From positions 152,248-216,247 of the forward strand of contig NZ_QYBC01000010.1 of NCBI RefSeq assembly GCF_004137085.1: 64,000 nt of DNA, read 5' to 3'. A program made the translations under genes and the position numbers. This DNA comes from Lichenibacterium ramalinae (GTDB lineage Bacteria > Pseudomonadota > Alphaproteobacteria > Rhizobiales > Beijerinckiaceae). Positions 45,038 to 55,000 of this stretch are shown piece after piece; position 1 is the first letter of the stretch; every line of letters begins with the position of its first letter. Below the pieces are notes generated by a model, which saw only the letters and a list, made by a program, of their open reading frames with translations, searched no databases and had not been told where the DNA came from.

Positions 45038-46273
45038 TCACGCACCCAGTCTGTGGAGGACGAAGGCGCGATCCCCCTCCGTCACCTCGCGGGCGTCCAT
45101 GAACTCGCGGATCCGTGAGAAGGCCGTCAGCGCCCGCTCGTAGACGGCCTCGCCGATCGTGGCGTCGAATCCGAACCTCCGGTGGACGTGGCGCGCCCCG
45201 AGGGGATCACGTCCATGCCCGATCCCAGGGGCGGCGGCGCAGACGTGCGTCTGTCGCCCCACGTGAGGGACGACGTCGAACGCGGGAGAGAGCCGCCAGC
45301 CGCCGGCGTCACCGATGAAGGCGTGGTTCCTGAGGTGATCGTCCGTGTTGTGCAGGAGCGAGTTGACGACGTATCGACGGTACATCTCCTCCCTCGTGCC
45401 CGGTACGCCGATGCGCTGGCCGACGAGGGCGATGTCCAGGTAGGTCTGGTTCGTGCCGTAGACGTCGATACCCTGTCGCAGCAGGGTGCCCGCGCTTAGA
45501 TAGGCGAGCGCCCCACCGCGCTCGTCGCGGTCGAACCGCCTGACGAGCAGGGCCGTGCCACGGCGCAGGCGCAGGAGCCTCCTCTCCGGCACCGCGATCC
45601 CCGCGGCTTCGGCGACGTCGAGGCAGACGGCCTCCATCCTCGGGTCGTCGAAGCGGTCGGACGAGGCCGGGAACTTCGCGATCCAGTCCACCCCGTCGAC
45701 CCGAACCCTCGCCTTGGGCCGCGCCCCGCCGACGGCGCTGCTCGGCACCAGCAGCGCGAGTTGGTCCGCGGTCGCCGTACCCTCCTCCGCCTCCATGGCG
45801 GCGTCGAGCAGCATGCCCACGTCATCCTCGGCGGCGGAGCCGCGGCTCGGTTCGGCCGTCGGGCGCCACGTGTCGGGTCGCTCGGGGGTCGGCCCGTAGA
45901 GGAGATCACCGGTCCTCCGACCTCCTCTCGACGCGAGGTACTCGGCCATGCCGAGCTCGAGGTCCGGGTAGGCGCGGTCGACGATGCTCTTGCCCCACCC
46001 GTCCGGACCGGAGTCGTGGAAGGCCAGGGGCGCCTCGGACGGGGACGCGTTCCGCCAGCGCGGGCCCAGTTGGAGCGAGACGGGATCGATCGCCCAACGC
46101 CCGCCGTCTCGCAGGTAGCTCGGGGCGTACTGGAAGCGGCCTCGACGGACGCGGCCCCTGCCTTCGAAGACGAGGACGCCCACCACGACGTGACCCGTCC
46201 CAGATCGTCTGAAGACGAACAACGTGTCGATGCGCCCCGCCTCAGAAAGCTCCCACATCGGGACGCCTCCCAC
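45038..46273 (-). CDS. hipA: HipA-like Ser/Thr kinase toxin
   Basis: 411 aa (406 if ATG 46258 is used). HipA-N: DTLFVFRRSGTGHVVVGVLV, then couple_hipA (DPVSLQLGPRWRNASPSEAP). Kinase core: Gly-rich AVGGARPKARV, ATP-binding Lys in WIAKFP, catalytic NTDDHLRNHAFI (Asp), and metal-binding SPAFDVVP (DFD-like). These residues are all present, so the toxin looks active. HipA proteins phosphorylate glutamyl-tRNA synthetase or other targets and stop growth; the antitoxin HipB upstream neutralises it. Overlaps HipB by 32 nt. Confidence 0.9.
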   Translation of the reverse strand: MGGVPMWELSEAGRIDTLFVFRRSGTGHVVVGVLVFEGRGRVRRGRFQYAPSYLRDGGRWAIDPVSLQLGPRWRNASPSEAPLAFHDSGPDGWGKSIVDRAYPDLELGMAEYLASRGGRRTGDLLYGPTPERPDTWRPTAEPSRGSAAEDDVGMLLDAAMEAEEGTATADQLALLVPSSAVGGARPKARVRVDGVDWIAKFPASSDRFDDPRMEAVCLDVAEAAGIAVPERRLLRLRRGTALLVRRFDRDERGGALAYLSAGTLLRQGIDVYGTNQTYLDIALVGQRIGVPGTREEMYRRYVVNSLLHNTDDHLRNHAFIGDAGGWRLSPAFDVVPHVGRQTHVCAAAPGIGHGRDPLGARHVHRRFGFDATIGEAVYERALTAFSRIREFMDAREVTEGDRAFVLHRLGA

Positions 46274-46562
46274 CCCGTTGGCGCCCGACGTCGAGGTCCA
46301 TGTCGTCCCCGATGGGGTCCGATGCGAGGATCTCGCTGAGCCGATCAGTGTAACCCAGGGTCACGAGGGCCCTCAGCAGGACGTCGACCCTCGATCCTGG
46401 CCTGCCCGCCTCGATCGCGGCGACGGTCGAGCGGACCACTCCCATGCGATCGGCCAACTCGGCCTGGCTCAGGTTGCGACGCAGACGCGCGAGCCGGATC
46501 GTGTCGCCCATCCGAGACAGCCCGGCTAGCTCATCGGTGGACAGGGTGACCGCACGAGGCAT
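46242..46562 (-). CDS. hipB: HipB-like XRE antitoxin
   Basis: 106 aa from the ATG at 46560-46562; a start at 46607 would place the operator inside the gene. HTH_3 domain: GDTIRLARLRRNLSQAELAD, RMGVVRSTVAAIEAGRPGSR, followed by a Gly/Asp-rich tail that in HipB contacts HipA. Overlaps hipA. Binds its own operator (46569-46595) and represses the pair. Confidence 0.85.
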   Translation of the reverse strand: MPRAVTLSTDELAGLSRMGDTIRLARLRRNLSQAELADRMGVVRSTVAAIEAGRPGSRVDVLLRALVTLGYTDRLSEILASDPIGDDMDLDVGRQRGGRRPDVGAF

Positions 46563-46568
46563 GCTAGG

Positions 46569-46595
46569 GCACTCACTAAGCAGGTTAGTGAGTGC
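46569..46595. promoter_or_regulatory. HipB operator, perfect 11-bp inverted repeat
   Basis: GCACTCACTAA, 5-nt spacer GCAGG, TTAGTGAGTGC: perfect arms 7 bases upstream of the hipB start. Fits autorepression by a HipB dimer. Confidence 0.8.
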
Positions 46596-46625
46596 TATAA
46601 CATACATGGCGCTATGAATGAAGCG

Positions 46626-47075
46626 TCATGACGAGAGCACGGTCTCTTCGGGGACGTGTGACAGGTCGGTGCGGGGTGCGAGAGGTCGTTTGCCCTTCCC
46701 CATCGGCATCGCGAGGACTCCCTCCGAGATCGACGGCCGCACTCGCGAGTCGTTCGCCGAGCTCAGGTCGAGGGGGGCGATCTCGAAGGTGCAGCCCGTG
46801 ACCCTACGCTCGTGAGCCGGGGGCCGGGCCATCACGCGCCCTAGGATCCCTGGCGTCCCGACGAGGACGACCGTCTCCTCGGCCCGGGTAAGGGCGGTGT
46901 AGAGCCAGTTCGGGTCAGCATGGGCGTGTCGGCCAACGACGCCACCACGAGCCTCGCCTGACTCCCCTGGGCCCGATGGCAGGACAGGGCGTAGGCGAGC
47001 CGGAGGTCGGCCATCGCGAAGACCTCGCCGAACGCCCCCGCCACCGCCGGCACGGGCGTGTCGCCGCCGGCCGAG
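46626..47075 (-). pseudogene. C-terminal fragment of an SF1 (RecD/UvrD-like) helicase
   Basis: Minus strand: FAMADLRLAYALSCHRAQGS is the motif-V region (YALSCHRAQGS), and in another frame NWLYTALTRAEETVVLVGTP is motif VI (YTALTRA). A frameshift near 46910 separates them. N-terminal helicase motifs are missing; the left part abuts an IS481 scar. Confidence 0.6.
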
Positions 47076-47331
47076 CACGCCCGGCGCTCGCGTTGCAGGC
47101 TCTGCGTCACGATCTGGATGGGCGTCGGGCGCGTAGGCGATGCGGCCGCGACGACCGATCCCGAAGGCCAGCCACGCCTTCGGCCCGATACCGGGCGAGC
47201 CATTTCCAGGCCGTCCGCGGGCAGACGCCTGCGGCTTGTGCGGCCGCCTCCGGCGTCTGCCCGCTCTCCACCTACCGCACCAGTCGCTCTCGACCGATCG
47301 GCGTCAAACGGGCATTCTTGTGGATGTTCAT
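47076..47331 (-). mobile_element. IS481-family transposase N-terminal remnant
   Basis: From the ATG at 47329-47331: MNIHKNARLTPIGRERLVR, an in-frame TAG, then VESGQTPEAAAQAAGVCPRT and AWKWLARYRAEGVAGLRDRS, the HTH N-terminus of IS481-type transposases. After RPH the family continues in another frame (RPTPIQIVTQSLQRERRA), so a frameshift is present too. The catalytic domain is missing. Confidence 0.7.
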
Positions 47332-47639
47332 CCGGTCCCTTCCTTGGGGCTGAAGCGTCGCAACCTCAGCTTCCTCGGTTCGGATCGGATGGACAACCTA
47401 TGGAAAGCTCACATCTAGATCTTTGTTTCTGCGAGCATCTTCACGCGATCCGGTGACTCCGCCAGATCACGATTTGTTCTAGGGACGGTCACCGACGATG
47501 CGCGTCGTGTCCTCTTGCCCGGTCGGGACTGATCGGGGGCGCCGGCGCGATGGCCAGCCTCGGTTCCAATGAGCGATGGTTCAGCATTAGTGACACTCAG
47601 TAGATCTGCCGTCCACCCGATGGGCAGAACTCGTCCTGG
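47332..47639. other. Gene-free stretch
   Basis: About 300 bases with no supported gene between an IS481 scar and a duplicated remnant; IS end sequences could lie here but no clear inverted repeat was seen. Confidence 0.35.
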
Positions 47640-47875
47640 TCGAGGCAGCTCGCGCCGAGTGGATTGATCTCGCCGAGCGTAGGGTGGATCTCGCGGCTGG
47701 GACGAGCGTTCCACAAGGCTTTTAGTTGTCGCACTCGACGCCACGGTTCAGCTTTGCGATCTCGCCCAGGACCTGTTCTGCTGGCTCGCGCTCGTGCTGC
47801 CAGGTGTTGCGCCCGACGATGCCGCACCGAGCGCCCGACCGGATAGTTCCTGCAACGGCCTCCACGGTCACCGAA
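47640..47875. repeat. Diverged duplication, copy B
   Basis: Counterpart of 11945-12195: WIDLAERRVDLAAGTSVP on the plus strand, ending at TAG, then the convergent aldolase remnant on the minus strand. Same orientation as copy A. Confidence 0.75.
47722..47872 (-). pseudogene. 3' remnant of a DeoC/LsrF-type aldolase, second copy
   Basis: VEAVAGTIRSGARCGIVGRN, then a tail to a stop at 47722-47724, corresponding to the fragment at 12043-12192 (VDAVAGTIRSGARGVIVGRN). Only the last 50 codons are present. Confidence 0.55.
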
Positions 47876-48116
47876 GATCCGGCTTCGAGCTTTCGATAGT
47901 CGACGGAAGTCGTCCGGCGCCGCGTCGTAGTGCCGGTCGAGGATCGCCGTCGGCGTCGCAGACGGAGAAGCTTACCAACTGTCAGGCGCCTCGACACTCG
48001 CGTCGTGGCGACCCGGTGGACGATCAGACAGTGCACCAAGCCGCTGCCCATGCCTCTTGCTGAAGAAGGTGCGGCGCATGACTTTCGGCAGATGCGCGTC
48101 AGTGTGGCAGTTCTCG

Positions 48117-48350
48117 ATGGTCCCTCACAGGACCGGCCGTCCCTTGTTGGTTGCCACGACGACTCTGCTGGCCGATAGCTTGAAGGGCATCGACAAGTCG
48201 ACTGTGGTCGGCCATCTGATCACCCCGGACGGCCTGAGGGCCTTGTGGGGCGCTGTCGCCACCGGCCGTCTGCTCTCCAAGACCGTTGAGCGTCTGCCGG
48301 CCAGCCTGGCGGCCGCGATCCGGCCGGACGACTTCACGGCCCGGGACTGA
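48117..48350 (+). CDS. Short hypothetical protein, low certainty
   Basis: 77 aa from the ATG at 48117: VVGHLITPDGLRALWGAVAT, then LLSKTVERLPASLAAAIRPD. Composition is protein-like, but no family is recognised and the start is arbitrary. Convergent with TniQ; it could be the 3' end of an interrupted gene. Confidence 0.25.
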   Translation: MVPHRTGRPLLVATTTLLADSLKGIDKSTVVGHLITPDGLRALWGAVATGRLLSKTVERLPASLAAAIRPDDFTARD

Positions 48351-48438
48351 CGCCGGCTGGACGGGATCTGACCTCGATCCCACGCCAGCGGTCCCAAGGC
48401 GGCTCGGCGCCGCGAGCCGTCCGTTGGAATGTCCGCCC

Positions 48439-50313
48439 TCAGATCGAGAACGAACGGCCGACCTGCTCGGTCCAGGCCCGGACGACGGCGACGGCGTCGG
48501 CCCGGGGAAAGAGCGGTTCGGGGGCCGGGACGAGCGGTTCGACGTTGGCCATCTGCAGGAGACGATGGACGATGGTCGGGTGCGTCCGCGGCGAGACGGC
48601 AGATGCGAGGCGCATCGTCCCGATGACGGAGGCGTCCAAGGCCTTCAGCTGCTGGGCCTGCACGCCGAAGACGACGCGGATCTCGTTCCGGCCCTTGTAC
48701 CGGGGCAGCAGCCCCTGGGACCTCAGGACGGCGATCGTCCCTTGCGAGACACCGAGCGTCCGCCGGACCTCTGGGATCGAGACGAGGTCGGGATCCGTCT
48801 CTCGCGGCAGCGCTGCCAGGACCGCGTACTTGGAGACCACGGCCTCGAAGACCCCGTCCTTGCCGGCGAGCCTGCCGACGATCGGGACCTGGCCCTCGAC
48901 CACGACGCGAAGGATGTCGCCCAGGGGACGGCAGCACCATCTCACGGCGGACCTGATGGTGACAGCCCCGGGCGGCATCGACGTCAGCGCTTCGCCGCCC
49001 GTCACGCGCTGCTTCAGGCTCTCGACGTCCGACTTGCGATAACGGGCCGGGATGGTCGTCCCGTCGATCGGGAAGGCGCGTGGGAGGAGATCGGCCGCGA
49101 CGAGTTGGTTGAACGTCGGCTGGCTCAGTCCCAGCGCCTTCATCGCGTCGGCCGTCTCCATGCTCTCCTCCATGATGGTCTCGAACTCGGTCGCGACCTT
49201 CGAGGTCACCGGCGTCGACCGACACGCGGGGAAGTCGAGGTCCAGGATGCCCGTGATCCGGCCGATGGTTTCGAGACGCTCCACGGCGCAGCGGCAGCGG
49301 ATGGCCACCTGGCCCAGGGTCGTCCAGGACTCGGCTGCCGGCACCTCGCCGAACACGCGTGTGGCGGGCTTCCGCAGGATGTTGCGCTCGGCGTGTGCCC
49401 GGAGCTCGTCCCGTAGCCACGCGAAGGTCAGGTGCGCGGTGCTGAGCTTGTGCTGCAGGGCGCCGTAGACCCGCGTGGGAGATCGCTTGCTCTCGGGCAC
49501 CGCGGCGAGCATGGCGTCGAGGACCTCCCTGAACGCCTCGGGGCCGCGGCCGAGGACCCGCATGCCGGCGCTCATCGCTCGTGCCCGGTCGAGAGCGACG
49601 ACCTCGGTGGCGAAGGGCGGGGCCGCCGGCCAGCATGCTGCCAGGCCGACGTGCAGCATCATGTCCGCCGACAGGCCGAACGTGACCTGATCGAGGACCC
49701 GGTGCTGTCGACGTGGGACGACGCCGAGACGGCCCATGAGATATCCGTCGCCGAGTGTGTCGTGCGGGTCCACGGCCTGCGTCGATGCCGTCGTCAGGTC
49801 ATGTCCGCAACGGCAGGTGGCGACTTGGACGCGCGTGCGGTCCAATCGCGAGTCGCACGAGGGGCAGCGGCTGAGGAGCACCACGCGGTGCTCGTGACAG
49901 ACGCTGAGCGCCGCGACGTCCCACCAGCACCTTCGGTGAGTTCGGCAGTCGACGGGACCCGAACGAAGGCGCCGGTCCGCTTCGAGGCACAGGGGGCAGA
50001 CACGCCCGAAGTTTCCCGCGAGGCTCGGGTTGTATCTGTGGTCTATGACCTCGCCCAGCAGGGTCGTCCTGCCGACGGCGTCTCGCACCATGGAGCGCCG
50101 CAGGAGTTGCGGGCGATCCTCGCCGGTGAGCGAGGCCGCCAACCCCGTCAGGTCGGCGAACGGCTTGGCTGCCACGGTCGCGTCAGCCCCGGCGAGGACG
50201 GCGAAGGCTCCGATCTCCGCACATTCATGCCTGACCGCCAAGCGCGCCAGCAACCCGTAGGCCGGCTCGTGCGGTGCCGGGTCCACGCCGATCCGGAGCT
50301 TGTTCACGCTCAT
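48439..50313 (-). CDS. tniQ: TniQ-family targeting protein with extra C-terminal HTH region
   Basis: 624 aa, starting at ATG 50313 and overlapping the ATPase stop by 4 nt. N-terminal TniQ domain: EPAYGLLARLAVRHECAEIG, VCPLCLEADRR (C106, C109), WWDVAALSVCHEHRVVLLSR (C139, H142), CPSC (C150, C153) and CRCGHDL (C167, C169), the zinc-finger pattern of TniQ/TnsD. The following 450 residues include two HTH-like segments (KALGLSQPTFNQLVAADLLP near 395; RTLGVSQGTIAVLRSQGLLP near 520), reminiscent of the longer TnsD/TniQ forms. In Tn7-like elements this protein selects the target and recruits the TnsC/TniB ATPase. Here it is the last gene of an operon led by a serine recombinase, not a DDE transposase. 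Confidence 0.85.
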   Translation of the reverse strand: MSVNKLRIGVDPAPHEPAYGLLARLAVRHECAEIGAFAVLAGADATVAAKPFADLTGLAASLTGEDRPQLLRRSMVRDAVGRTTLLGEVIDHRYNPSLAGNFGRVCPLCLEADRRLRSGPVDCRTHRRCWWDVAALSVCHEHRVVLLSRCPSCDSRLDRTRVQVATCRCGHDLTTASTQAVDPHDTLGDGYLMGRLGVVPRRQHRVLDQVTFGLSADMMLHVGLAACWPAAPPFATEVVALDRARAMSAGMRVLGRGPEAFREVLDAMLAAVPESKRSPTRVYGALQHKLSTAHLTFAWLRDELRAHAERNILRKPATRVFGEVPAAESWTTLGQVAIRCRCAVERLETIGRITGILDLDFPACRSTPVTSKVATEFETIMEESMETADAMKALGLSQPTFNQLVAADLLPRAFPIDGTTIPARYRKSDVESLKQRVTGGEALTSMPPGAVTIRSAVRWCCRPLGDILRVVVEGQVPIVGRLAGKDGVFEAVVSKYAVLAALPRETDPDLVSIPEVRRTLGVSQGTIAVLRSQGLLPRYKGRNEIRVVFGVQAQQLKALDASVIGTMRLASAVSPRTHPTIVHRLLQMANVEPLVPAPEPLFPRADAVAVVRAWTEQVGRSFSI

Positions 50314-52046
50314 GACGATCCTCGTTCCTGTTGCTGGCCCGGGCAGGTGGTGGACCCCATCCCGCGTCCGGGACGCGAGCCGGCCGCGACGACGGATCGT
50401 GACGGGCGAGACCGACCCCTGCCTAGGTCTTCGCGGTCGGCTGACCTGATCGACCAGACCTCCCGGAGGCGATCAGGTTCGCAGCGGAAGGGGTCGAGGT
50501 CGGGAGGGCCCGCCAGCCCACCGAGGTCGACCTCGGCGAGGAGGGACGACACGATCGGCACGGAGCCGCCCGCGATCAGACCCAGGTACCTGTCCACCTC
50601 GGCGTAAGCGCCCCCGGTCGCCGCGCAGAGGCGGTCGAACAGCGTCGGGTCGGCAGGCGTGGGCCAAGACCTCCCACGAGCCGTCGCCATCCTGGCGGCC
50701 ATGTCGGCGAACTCCGCCGAGCGCAGGGCGCCGTCCGGCTCGTAGGGCCGGATCTCGTGGACCCGAGGTCCCCGCGGCCCGAGCGACTCCCGGAGCGCCA
50801 GGAGGGGCGGTCGGCCGGCCAGGACGAAGCGGACCGGCACAGCCTGGATCAGGTCGGCGACGAACTTCGACGATCGCCTGCGGTGCTCGGCGGACCCCTC
50901 GACGAGCAGGTGGCCGTTGTCGACCAGGACGAGCCCGACGTCGTGGTGCCGCAACTGCGTTCTGATGGCCGCTATCTCCTGCTCGACGCCCATGGTCTTC
51001 TTGGGGTTGAGGCCCAGTCCTTTGAGGATCGCGGCCCCGAGCCCGGGCCGGTAGGCCGGGGCCGGGGCCTCGACGAGCAGGGTTCCGCCTCTTGAAGTCG
51101 ACGCTCCCGGCCCCCGCGCGCGCACGTGAGCGGACAGCAGGGTCGAGACGCCGACGCCTCGGGAGCCGGCCAGCACGAGGAGGCGTTCCTCGACGGGGGT
51201 GGACGGGGTGACCCTGTCCTGGTCGTGCATTCTGACGACCTCGAGGGACCGGACGAACTCGGCATGGGCGATCCGCGAGTCCGTGGGGGGCTGCGTGCCC
51301 GTCCCGTCGGGCGTGCTCGTGACGGGATCGGTCGACGCGTGCGCCCGCTGGGCCCTCCGGAACGCCGACTCGCTGACGGGCGTCACGGCCAGGCCGACGC
51401 ACTGCTCCCGATAGGATCGGTACGCCCGCGCGGGAGCACCGCGACCCCGCTCGTGGTGGCGCGCCAGCGTCTCCCCGATCAGGTCGCGAGGTCCCGGGGT
51501 TCCGTCGTCCGTCTGCGCGAAGCGAGGCGTTCGGTTCCCGCGTAGGTGGATCTGCGGCGCCAGGGCGAGAGGGCACTTGTCCGCCGCCACCCACGCGCGA
51601 TGCCAACGCCGAACCGTCGAGGGGCAGGGCACGGGTTTCGGGGCGTCGAGGCCGTGCTCGTCGCCTCCCCCGTCCGCGACGGCCGTCCCCATCCCGCCGG
51701 GTTCCGCGGCACAGGCGACCATCAGGCGCAGCCCTCGTGCGAGGAGCTGCTCGACGCGGAGCACGTGCGCGAGGCGCCTGCCGATCTCCTCGCGGATCGA
51801 GTCGGGAAGCATCTGAAGCATGAGGTCGGTCGTCAAGCCGGCGACGAGCGGCAGGTGCAGGATCCGGCCCTCCGCATCAGCGGTGGCGATCTCCGCTGTA
51901 CCGAAGTCACGCACTCCCTTCCGACCGTCGGCCAGCAGCCAACCGGTCTCGGACCGGGACATGACCAGGAAGGGCACACTTCCCGCCGCGCCCTCGTCCG
52001 AGACGAGCAAGCCGTCCCCGGGTCGGAGGCGGGTGCACAGGTTCAC
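50310..52046 (-). CDS. TniA/TnsB-like DNA-binding region fused to a TniB/TnsC-like ATPase
   Basis: 578 aa, overlapping both neighbours by 4 nt. Residues 1-240 resemble the DNA-binding N-terminus of TniA/TnsB transposases: REEIGRRLAHVLRVEQLL, STVRRWHRAWVAADKCPLAL, APQIHLRGNRTPRF, then a helical segment ending SESAFRRAQRAHA. No DDE core follows. Residues 265-560 are a TniB/TnsC-like AAA+ domain: Walker A GSRGVGVSTL (294-303) lacks the invariant Lys (Val300), Walker B is VLVDNGH (373-379) with Asn for Glu, and RFVLAGRPP is the sensor strand. A nucleotide-hydrolysis defect is therefore likely. The fusion would link end-binding and TniQ interaction in one protein. Domain calls are by eye and need HMM confirmation. 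Confidence 0.7.
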   Translation of the reverse strand: MNLCTRLRPGDGLLVSDEGAAGSVPFLVMSRSETGWLLADGRKGVRDFGTAEIATADAEGRILHLPLVAGLTTDLMLQMLPDSIREEIGRRLAHVLRVEQLLARGLRLMVACAAEPGGMGTAVADGGGDEHGLDAPKPVPCPSTVRRWHRAWVAADKCPLALAPQIHLRGNRTPRFAQTDDGTPGPRDLIGETLARHHERGRGAPARAYRSYREQCVGLAVTPVSESAFRRAQRAHASTDPVTSTPDGTGTQPPTDSRIAHAEFVRSLEVVRMHDQDRVTPSTPVEERLLVLAGSRGVGVSTLLSAHVRARGPGASTSRGGTLLVEAPAPAYRPGLGAAILKGLGLNPKKTMGVEQEIAAIRTQLRHHDVGLVLVDNGHLLVEGSAEHRRRSSKFVADLIQAVPVRFVLAGRPPLLALRESLGPRGPRVHEIRPYEPDGALRSAEFADMAARMATARGRSWPTPADPTLFDRLCAATGGAYAEVDRYLGLIAGGSVPIVSSLLAEVDLGGLAGPPDLDPFRCEPDRLREVWSIRSADREDLGRGRSRPSRSVVAAGSRPGRGMGSTTCPGQQQERGSS

Positions 52047-55000
52047 GGCGAGGCCCCGTTCGGCAGCGACGGGGTCGAGCCAGCCGGCCTCCCCAGGAAC
52101 GCTGCCCGGGTGGCTTCGCGGAGGTTGACCCCCTCCCGGCGCATGATGGAGATCATGCCCGTCAGCGAGTGCTCGACATCGAAGCGCTCCTTGCAGATCC
52201 GGACGAGGTCGCTGTGGCGCATGCCTCGAAGCTGGCCGTCCTCGCCCGCGCGGTCGGGATCGACGCCGGACCTAGCCAAGGCGCAGAGTTCCGCTCGCTG
52301 CTCGGGCGACAACTTCCGCTTGTGAGTCAAGATCTTCGGCGGCGTTTTGGCCTTCAGTGCCTCCGCACCCCCGCGGCGATACTGGCAGGTGATGTTCGAG
52401 GTCCAATTGAGGGAGAGTTTGAGGTCATGTGCCGTGTAGGCGCGAGTGTGACCGTCGATGTATGCGAGCGCGACCTTGAAGCGGACCATCTCTTCGGGAT
52501 CTTCGCTGGCGGCGATTAACGCGACGAGTTCCTCTCGATCGCCGGGCTGGGAGGCCCGAAACGTGGCCGAGCGGTCTTGCTGGCGCTTCCAACTCGTCGT
52601 CTCCATGCGCCTCAGGTCGGCACCCGCCAGGAACTCGGGCCTGTACTTGCGCAGGTTGGCCACCAGCGCGTCCCAAGCTCCCGAGTACACCAGGCGGCGA
52701 ACCGCCTTGTTGAACAGCTCGGGGTCGCCGAGGTGGGTTGGCAGACGGGTGAACTTCCCACCCGTCTTGAGCAGGGACAGGAGGCCCTCCACCACCGGCC
52801 GGGGACGAAGGTCACCCGCGAGCCGGATGTCGTCCAAGTCCCTACGCACGAGCTCCCAGACGTCGTCGGGAAGGGTATGGAGATCCCCGCCGATGGCGGC
52901 GATCACCGGCTCGTCCTCGCGTTTCTGCCGCTCCGCGAACTCGCGGGCGAAACCCGCCTTCTCGTCGATCGTGACGGACACGATCTCGGGCTCGCCGTCG
53001 GCGTCGCGGTTCCCCGTGAGCAGAGCGTCGCGATCGATCGTGATCCTGAGCGTGCGCCGGTCCTGGCCGTCCGGCGGTTCGACGACGATGTCCGGGACGA
53101 GCGTCCGGAAGGCTTGCGCGACCTGGACCTGCGACGGGAATTCCGGCTTGTTCGGGACGTTGGCGACGAGGTGGTCCATGCCCTTGGCCAATGTGTCCAG
53201 GCGCTCGATCCCGACCTTGGGATCGATCCTCTCGCTTAGCTGGCGCTCCCTCGACCGCAGGGCCCTCAGTTCCTGTTCCCAGCCACGGCGGTTCCTCTCG
53301 ATCGTCTCGCTGCTGAGACCCGCCACGACTGTGTCGGCGAAGCTCCGGTCCAGCATGCGTTGGACCCTGTCGATCTCGCTCCTGGTCCTGCCGAGCTCAC
53401 GCACGCTGCTGGCGTTCGCCGCCCGGCAATCGCCTTCGTAGCGCGCTACGAAGATCCTGTTCTCGTCATCGTCGACGATCCGGTCGCGAACTATCGCGAG
53501 CGTCTCGGCCTCCGCCCAGTCCACGCGGATGCCCTTTGTGACCGAGCACCTGTCGGGGTCGGTCGACAGCGAGCTGACGCACTTGTAGGAGGCCTTGCCG
53601 AAGGACTTCATGGCATGCATGCGCGATCCGCACGCACCGCACCGGATCACCGGGGTCAACAGGTAGACCTGTGCCCTGCTCTTCTCGGAGCCACGGCCGA
53701 AGCTCCGGCTCTCCCGGGCGTGGTTCGCGAGGACCCACGTCTCCTGGCTGACGATCGCGGCGTTGGGGGAGTGGCCGACCACGACGTCGTTTTGGTGCAC
53801 CTTCTCCGTGGACATGATCTCGTTCGTCGTGAGGTCGCGACGACGGGTGGTCCTGCCCCACACCACCAATCCCATCATCACCGGGTTCATGATGATGCTG
53901 CGCACCTCGGTCGCGGACCACGAGGCCTGGCGGCCGAGCGGCGCCCCCCGACCTCGGTCGAGGCGCGCGCAGTGCCGCGGTCCCGGGATGCCCTCCTCGG
54001 CCAGCCTCTTCGCGATCGTCCTGCTGCCGACGCCGGCGATGGTCTCCCGGAAGATTCGCCGGACGACCTCGGCACGTTCCTCCACGACCACCCTGTGCCC
54101 GGTGGCGTCCGCGACCTTGGCGAACCCGTAGGGCGGGGCGGCCATGTGCTTCCCGCTCCTCACGGCGACGCGCTTCCCGCCCTCCATCTGCGCCAGGAGG
54201 CGCTTGCGGCCCTCCGCGGCCATGTACCCCAGGATCATGATGTGCACGGTGTCGAGCTTGCCGTGCTTGGCGCTGTGCAACTCGACCCCGAGCGCCTCCA
54301 ACTCTTCGTAGAACCGGAGCGCGTCGACCAGTCGACGCGCGAAGCGGTCGGGATCCTCGATGAGGATGATGTCGACCTCGTGCCGGCGAGCCATCTCGAA
54401 CATCTCGAGGAACTCATGCCTGTTGTGGGTCGTGGTGCCGCTCTTGCCCTCGTCACAGAAGTCCGGTGCGACGCGAACGAGCCCCAGGCGCGCCGCGTAA
54501 GCCTCGATGGCGTCGCTCTGTCGCGGCTGGCTGGTCTCGGTCTGCTCGTCGGTGCTGTTCCGGCGATAGCCGACGAAACGCTTGCCCCGAGCAGCGAGCC
54601 TGGCGGCGCTCGACGGCGGCGTCGGCCTCGCGCCGAAGAGCACGTCCAGCACCGCGGCCATCGACCGCTGGATGGGCATGGCGTCGTCGAGGCCTTCGAC
54701 GACCTGCTCTTCGGTGAGGTCCCCGAGATCGGCGAAACCGACTCCGTCGGCCCGCTCCGCCGGACCGCGCGACGCTGGTCTGTCCGCCGCGTCATCCGCC
54801 CCTTTCGGCTTTCGGTCCCCCAACCGTCGAACGATCGGCGGCAAGATCGCCGAGGTGCGATCCGCGTCGCCTGTCGGCCCCGTCTGGTCAGAGGGTTCGG
54901 GCGATCCTTCGATGGACCCTGGGGTGCCGTCTGTCGGCCCGAGCGTCTCCGGCTCGAGCTCGCCGGCGAGCCGTTCCGAACTGCCGCCACCCCCGCTCCG

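Noticed and set aside
48057..48438. Terminal inverted repeat or att site of the recombinase element
   Set aside because: I compared the gap left of TniQ with the region right of the recombinase and saw no convincing repeat; boundaries remain unknown.
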